In this document: positions 58,166-64,000 of the stretch, in pieces | How positions within the stretch are numbered: position 1 is the stretch's first letter | Layout: the number at the start of each line of letters is the position of its first letter | NCBI GenBank assembly: GCA_964020085.1 | Contig: OZ026596.1 | Location: 31,974,022 to 32,038,021, forward strand | From: Micromussa lordhowensis | Lineage: Eukaryota; Cnidaria; Anthozoa; Scleractinia; Lobophylliidae | Reading direction: 5' to 3' | DNA length: 64,000 nucleotides | Position numbers and translations under genes: made by a program | The notes under the pieces: generated by a model | Told to the model about the DNA's origin: nothing | Database searches by the model: none | What the model saw: the letters and a program-made list of their open reading frames with translations, nothing else

Positions 58166-58839
58166 GTAAGTCTTCGATATATATTTATATCTATCTTTTT
58201 ATACTACCTTCTTTTCGTGTTTTCAAACTTGTTTTTATGGCATTTTCGTTTCCATTTTATGAAATGATTTTGTAAAGGAAGACTTAATTTTTTTGTTTCT
58301 TAACGGATTAGAAACGTTTGTCTGTATTTTTATGCTGGATAAAGTAGTAAAATAAAGAGAAATTACTACAAGCAGCACTAACGTTTTTAAACACATCTGT
58401 TAGCGAGGTCAGTGGTTCCTCAGAGACGACATATACGTCGTTTTTGGCTTGATGAAGATTAAATAATTTCTAGTTTATTACTACTGCCAAAATGTGAAAG
58501 TGAAAAATGTCCTTGATTTAGCATACGATAACCAAAGGACAAAACGATTATATGAGTAAAAATCATTTTATCGTCTTCCACATCAGTTCTGAGCTTAGCA
58601 CTTATTGCAAATTTCTGAAAGTATAATTTATAATAACTGATTGCAATCCTTCACCCAATTTTTTGCTGTTTGAAAACTAGAATTTGATCCGAGAACAGTT
58701 CTAAACATGTCAAAAACACCGTTTTTATAGTACACAAGGACTTTAACGAGTCCATGATATTATTTTCTAGAAATTGTGAAACGTTTTGAAAATTCTACCA
58801 TCATTAAATCGCTAAATTTCTCTTTGATTTATTTCATAG

Positions 58840-58863
58840 GTTCATTCCCAAGCGAGGATAGAG
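58840..58863 (+). CDS. Secreted-protein gene, exon 2 (24 bases)
   Basis: Acceptor gatttatttcatag, donor AGAG|gtaagt, phase 1 in and out. With the carried base it starts with Cys and reads CSFPSEDR, completing the signal peptide cleavage region and opening an acidic propeptide-like stretch. Confidence 0.55.
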
Positions 58864-61800
58864 GTAAGTCAGAATAAAGTCTTTCCAACAGTCAAAAGTA
58901 AATATCGCAAAATATTTCACAAGGAGCACACGAGCTGTCAGATAAGCCAAAAGGGCATAATTTTTCATTTTACGATCAAAATTAATCCTATTTTCAGAAC
59001 ATTAAATAGAAATAAGAGATAAGGCTTTAAAACCATAGAACCTAGCTGTTTTCTAATAAATGACATGGCTATTTTACCCTTCCAAAAACGCTAAAAATTG
59101 CCTTGACCAGAAAGCAGGTCGTATTTGCAATAGATACGCAAACTGAAGGTATTGCCAAATGTCATACTCCGTTTTATTTTCGCAATTATCAAGCTCAAAA
59201 TTAAAGTATTTCGGCTGATTGAATGTAACAAACATTGGAACTAGATATAATCTGTCTATTTCTATTAGAAAAAAAAACTTTTAGACTTTCGATCGATAGT
59301 TTCCTCCTCGCCTCGCAGTTGTGCACGTGAAATTTATTCTACCACATTTGTCTTTACAATAAAAAACGTATCGTGGAATGTCAATGCAAACATCATGATA
59401 CAACATAAAACTCATTTTTTTCTCAGTATCTAAATATTTTTGGGGGAAAAATTTCGATAGGGAAGCACTGTCGTGCCCACGCAAAGTTTTATTAGAAAAG
59501 AAGTTAAATCTTGCCAAACTCAGTATCACAAAACCCAAGCTGTAAGGCTGTTCTGTAATTTTATTTCCGTTGTTTGTCTTTTGAATTATAAACGATTTAC
59601 GATTGACAGCTGATAAATTTTCGCAATATTGCTGTGCTTATTTGTGTCAAATAAATATTACTTACGCAAAGAGAAATATGCTTTGAGCAATCTTGGTTGG
59701 AGATAATTTTACTATCAGAATATTGACACCTTGATGACGTACAAGATAATTTCTGGTGTGTACCAGGCTGACTCTCTTTCAAAAGTTAGAAAGTACTACA
59801 TAATCGAATAACGTTTTACAGCAAGCAAAGTTTTATCAAGATTTTATTTCCAAGTACAAATTCAAAAGCAACGGAAATTTTTTTTTTTATGGATTGAAAA
59901 ACACCAAAAACTATCCTTCGGCAAATTTGCTTCGCATTTGTAGATTCCCTCGTTGCCAAGCACCTAAGAACGCGTCTTTACAGTCTAAAATTAGACTGTA
60001 GAATTCACACCACCTTCTGACAGCAGTAAGTCGTTAAAAAGTAGAGATTGAAAGCAACGTCTTAATATTAAATTGATTGTTTCTACGTGCAGTTCCATTA
60101 AAGTTTGAAAATATAAAAAAAGATTTCGTAAGAAATTCAGCGAACACAAAAGGCGAGAAAGTACATTATTCTTATGTTTGTCTTTATGTACTTTTTAATA
60201 TTTCTCAGTAATGAATCCCAATGAATTTCTTTTCATTGCCTGTTGATTGCTTTCAGCATAAAATATTGAAGTTCACTTCTGTTTATTTCACCAGAAAAGT
60301 GAAAGAGAATGATCATGGATTTCCTGTATATCCAAAGCAAATCAAAATTACGTACTTTCATTACCTTAAATACATATCCTCAAAAATGCCTACTGGTACA
60401 TAAGGCCTCACTTTCATTACCTTGTTGTTGTTAAACGTTCACAAAGCAATCGAGAAGGCTTCATTTTCGTCTTATCAAATACAAGAAACAAATTAAATAT
60501 TATCCAGAAGGTAAACTGACGAAATTTCCGTTAGAAGAGTAAATAATTAAAAACATCGAGATTTACTTTCCACCGTATCGAAATTTGGTCTTGGTAATTA
60601 AATATATTGCGTTCTGTTTTATTCTGTGTTTTAATGAATTTTAGATTGTAAACTTTAATTACTTTGCCAAACTACCGGACATAAATTAACCCTCGTGAAT
60701 AAATCTGAAGAAAATTAACAGTCTAAGATTTGTGTCTGGAGATGTTTTTAAGTTGGACTTTAGAATGAAGTTAAAGTTGATATTTCAACTTGCACATGTA
60801 CGTACGTGTCATGTCTTCAAAGAAACTGTTTGTAGTAATTATTTATACCTAGTTTTATGCGCAGCTTTGCCTTTTGAAAAACGAATCCTTTTCTGACAGA
60901 TGTCAACTGAACATTTTCAAGCCTTTCAAAAATGATCTATAGCTAAAAATGAAAGGGCAGGGTTATTCTTAAGTCTTAATCTTAAGTCTACGATCTCTTT
61001 TGTGATTTTTAGTTACATTTAATTACTTGCAAATTTCAAATGCGGCTGTATTCGCTATGAATTATGTTTTTCCCACATTGGTTCTTAAAAAGAGAGCTTT
61101 CTTAAACCGCTAGACGATGTTACTTGCTGGTTCTCATTTGTTACAAAAGCTCTAAGAGGGTGACACATGGGGAAAGAGAGTTTAAACTAAAAGATATCAT
61201 AAACATGTTTTATAATTTTTTCGAAGTTTTTCTTCTTTCTTTATTAGTTTGAACAGAAACAGTTGTATCATCCTTTCAAAAAAATTTTCTTCTTAGATTT
61301 AACTCTTTAAAGGCGCTTATTTTTCAGAGACAATTATTTTCTTGACACAACTGTTTGATTTTCTTCACTTTTTCTAAAGTTACTCATTTGTATGCTTTTA
61401 TTATCAGTTTTTCATTTCGCCTTAACTTTCATCTGGCCACGAACAGCATGCAAACGAACAATATGCAGATTACCTCTTGTATTATAATTCTCGGTGATAG
61501 TGGAACTTACCAAAGTCAAATCTCATACAGTTTTGAACAATTTCGATGAAAAAGCGAAGACAGTGGAAGCCAGAGAAGAACAGAAGCGTTAAAGGATTTG
61601 AATTTTCTTCGTACCTCACTTTACAAGACGTTTTGGCAACATTGTGCTACCATACGGCGCTCAATATTCCAATACGTTGAAAACATAATATCTTGATTTT
61701 CGATTTTTCGTTGCATTTACAGTTTTACAATTTGTCTGTCTTCATATCACGATAACAGATGCTTGAAGTTTTATATTTTCGCTTTGCTTCGCAAGGTCAA

Positions 61801-62529
61801 GTCATTCTATTTTGTCTTTCAAAGCAAAGCTATAGTCTGTGACAATTTGTAATTAAAAAGAAAGTGGAAAAGAAGACATGTTTTAGTAACTGGACGTTCA
61901 AGAGTTGAAAAGACATGTAGTTTGCTGCTTTTTGAACTTTTTGAAATAATACAGGGATTGCTCAAAATGCCGTGTTCAGTTTATATTGTTGAAATCTTTA
62001 ACTAAACTTGTCCGACAAATATGAGGACAGATGATTTACCATCAAGTCGACAATTGGCTTAGCCGGCGACATTTTGACAAGTTTACTGAGTAATCTTTAG
62101 AAAACGACACTCCAGAAGTAAATTTTACATGCAATTCGGCAAAAACTTATCAGCTGAGTATATATTTTTTTCATTGTTTACAACGTTCAGAACGTATCCC
62201 TAACCTTTAATTTATGATAAGCTGACCAGTAACATAATAAATATTATCACAATAAAAATAATAAAAATCCCAATTTTATATTTTGCAATTTTTTTCTTTC
62301 ACTATTTCAAAAATCTCCCCAGTGCCTTTAATCTGAATGGTTACACGATAGAATTTAATCGATAGACGAAAAAGTTACAATCATTACCACATGCATGTAC
62401 TGCTAAATAGCTTTCATTTGATTTAATGGTCACACACTATAGGGTTTCATCCACCGGCTTGAAAGGTCGACGGTGAACCAGGAATGAATAGGTTAACAAT
62501 AATTTCTAACCAATAACCATTTTTCTTAG
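58864..62529. other. Large intron, AT-rich
   Basis: About 3.7 kb with no recognised coding exon or element. One or more further micro-exons of the secreted-protein gene could hide here and would not be found by eye. Confidence 0.5.
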
Positions 62530-62565
62530 ATTTCACAGAAAATGAATGGATGGAACAAGCTCTAC
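62530..62565 (+). CDS. Secreted-protein gene, candidate exon 3 (36 bases)
   Basis: Acceptor accatttttcttag, donor CTAC|gttagt (weaker than the others), phase 1 in and out. It reads DFTENEWMEQAL, acidic and helical. Confidence 0.45.
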
Positions 62566-63154
62566 GTTAGTACATTAACTATCTCTTTAGCGATAACTTT
62601 AATTTCTTCTCTTCTTTTGGTTTTCTTTTTTCATTTCTTCTAATGGAGAATCGTTGTGTCGAAAGGGCAGCGAGATTATTCTATCACCGAAAGTGCATGA
62701 TTCGGAAACTGTTGTGTTATTAAAATGTGTAGCACTGCGATTTCTTCCTTTCAATTGACTTCTGAAAGAGATGTTCGTCGACTGCAGTATTAATAATAAT
62801 AATCTAGTAATAATCAATCAAATGATTATATCTAACTTTTTTATTAAGTTGCTATTAATTTTTCCATTATCCGCAGGAAAAATGGATACTATGTCGAAAA
62901 ATAATTACTTGAGAGGCATTACCTTAAGATTAACTCTCTTACTCTTTATCCTCTGTTGGTTATTAGTAGTACGATCTTACGAATAGCTCCAAGTTAAACT
63001 GTGCATCATCTCGAAAATGAAACTGGCAATTTGGTTACATATACAACACTCAGTCGCTTAGCACTGACTTTGCTTTAGTATCCATTTTGGCTTTTCAACT
63101 CAAACCAGGAAAGGAGTGTAAGAAATTTATAAAAGTCTTGATTCTTATTTATAG

Positions 63155-63181
63155 GAGAACAAGCTGAAGACGCCGAACTTG
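63155..63181 (+). CDS. Secreted-protein gene, exon 4 (27 bases)
   Basis: Acceptor ttcttatttatag, donor CTTG|gtaagt, phase 1 in and out. It reads REQAEDAEL, again acidic. Confidence 0.52.
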
Positions 63182-63810
63182 GTAAGTCGATGATCTTTTC
63201 ATTCCATTTTGTTGAAGTAATAAAGCTTGAAGTTCGAAAAGTGGGAGTGTTGCTCCAATCTCTCGCCTAACAATAAAATGATTCACAATAAATGCGCCCA
63301 TAGTTTCAAACTTAGAGCAGCCAGAAATGAATGGTGAATACTGGCAGCAAACTAAAACTTGAACTAGAACTAAAGAACTACGTAAACCATAGCATATTTT
63401 GAGCGTCAACTTCATTCGCAAGGATATCTGGAATTGTTCGAGTGTTTAACTAGATGACGCCTTTCGTTTTGTTTGTTTGTTTGTTTGCTTCACTGAAATC
63501 AGAATTCCAAACCCAGTAAGTTGTAATATTCCCCGGTCAGTGTACTAGAGAAGCCGCGAACAACCAAACTTATGTGGTCATTTTTACTGACCACCATGTT
63601 AAATTTTCCTGCTCCATGATCCCACAAGCGTTTGCGCTCCCAAGTTTCTCCATGAAGTGACGTATAGCATGGCCACTTAACTTTCGGTTGTTTTCTAAAA
63701 GTTTAAAAGATCTGGAAAATGTGCAACTCGGCAAGAATAGCTGCTTTAATCCGATATCTATTTAAAGTACAGTAATTGTAATTTCAGTTGTTGTACATTT
63801 GACATTTCAG

Positions 63811-63912
63811 CTACCCGCAGTAAGGTGAATTGTGAAGAACTCGTACTGTTAAAGCATTATCATGTCGATCTCAAAACTAGTCACATTGGCTGTAATCAAG
63901 TAACCCAGAAAC
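63811..63912 (+). CDS. Secreted-protein gene, exon 5 (102 bases)
   Basis: Acceptor gtacatttgacatttcag, donor AGAAAC|gtgagt, phase 1 in and out. It encodes ATRSKVNCEELVLLKHYHVD followed by LKTSHIGCNQVTQK. Two Cys and a basic site (TRSK) after the acidic exons suggest a processed secreted peptide or the start of a Cys-containing domain. The type of peptide (hormone, matrix protein, venom or defence component) cannot be decided from what is visible. Confidence 0.58.
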
Positions 63913-64000
63913 GTGAGTGGAAGGTTTTTTTTATCAGTGAATAAACGATTAAATACTCAGCTGATAGTAGGTAACGCAACGCTTTCTGTGTGGGAGACTG

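Noticed and set aside
62771..62986. Short frame with a hydrophobic end after a cag acceptor
   Set aside because: It could be an extra exon of the secreted-protein gene, but it has no donor and meets a stop, so the shorter route 62565 to 63155 is preferred.

Overview
This window is nuclear DNA from an animal, most likely an anthozoan cnidarian (a stony coral or relative). It is AT-rich. Genes are split into small exons with GT-AG introns. It is crowded with short palindromic DNA elements and decayed retroelements (a Ty3/gypsy element, a BEL/Pao relic, a LINE fragment, a Penelope-like endonuclease fragment, a tRNA-headed SINE). It has one 200-base assembly gap (33001-33200). The taxon is inferred from style and repeat content; no marker gene proves it. 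There are no bacterial operons, rRNA genes or CRISPR arrays.

The most striking content is a pair of related genes on the + strand. Copy B (exons at 37037-37666, 39758-39852, 39978-40137, 44958-45111, 48983-49176) encodes a signal peptide, one lobe of a glutamate-receptor-like ligand-binding domain, a membrane helix, a pore loop whose filter reads TVGYGD across a splice junction, a second inner helix, a last membrane helix and a coiled-coil tail. TVGYGD is the potassium-channel selectivity filter. This is the layout of the bacterial channel GluR0 and of the rotifer receptor AvGluR1, not of ordinary animal glutamate receptors. Copy A is its upstream tandem paralogue; only its 3' exons lie in the window (1-297, 1537-1702, 3586-3755). 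The exon for the second ligand-binding lobe, present in copy A, is not recognisable in copy B, where that intron (40138-44957) holds a decayed BEL/Pao element.

Other candidate host genes: a four-exon + strand gene (29495-31031) for a roughly 170-residue coiled-coil protein, fully in frame across all splice junctions; the 5' part of a secreted-protein gene (58114 to beyond the window end) with a TATA box, a signal peptide and very short exons separated only by phase-1 introns; a partly resolved small gene at 6056-11945; two minus-strand exons at 24294-24766; and an intronless basic/acidic reading frame at 47106-47417 (-).

Layout: 1-3990 copy A 3' end with palindromic elements; 4000-14000 weak gene plus many inverted-repeat elements; 14713-15999 large inverted-repeat element with a tRNA-like sequence in each arm; 18718-23566 complete but mutated gypsy element with a SINE nested in one LTR; 24000-31100 minus-strand exons, MITEs and the coiled-coil gene; 31600-36500 MITEs, the gap and a hexanucleotide array; 37000-49200 copy B with its element-filled introns; 49500-52820 MITEs and a LINE fragment; 52830-58020 AT-rich with nothing recognised; 58027-64000 secreted-protein gene.
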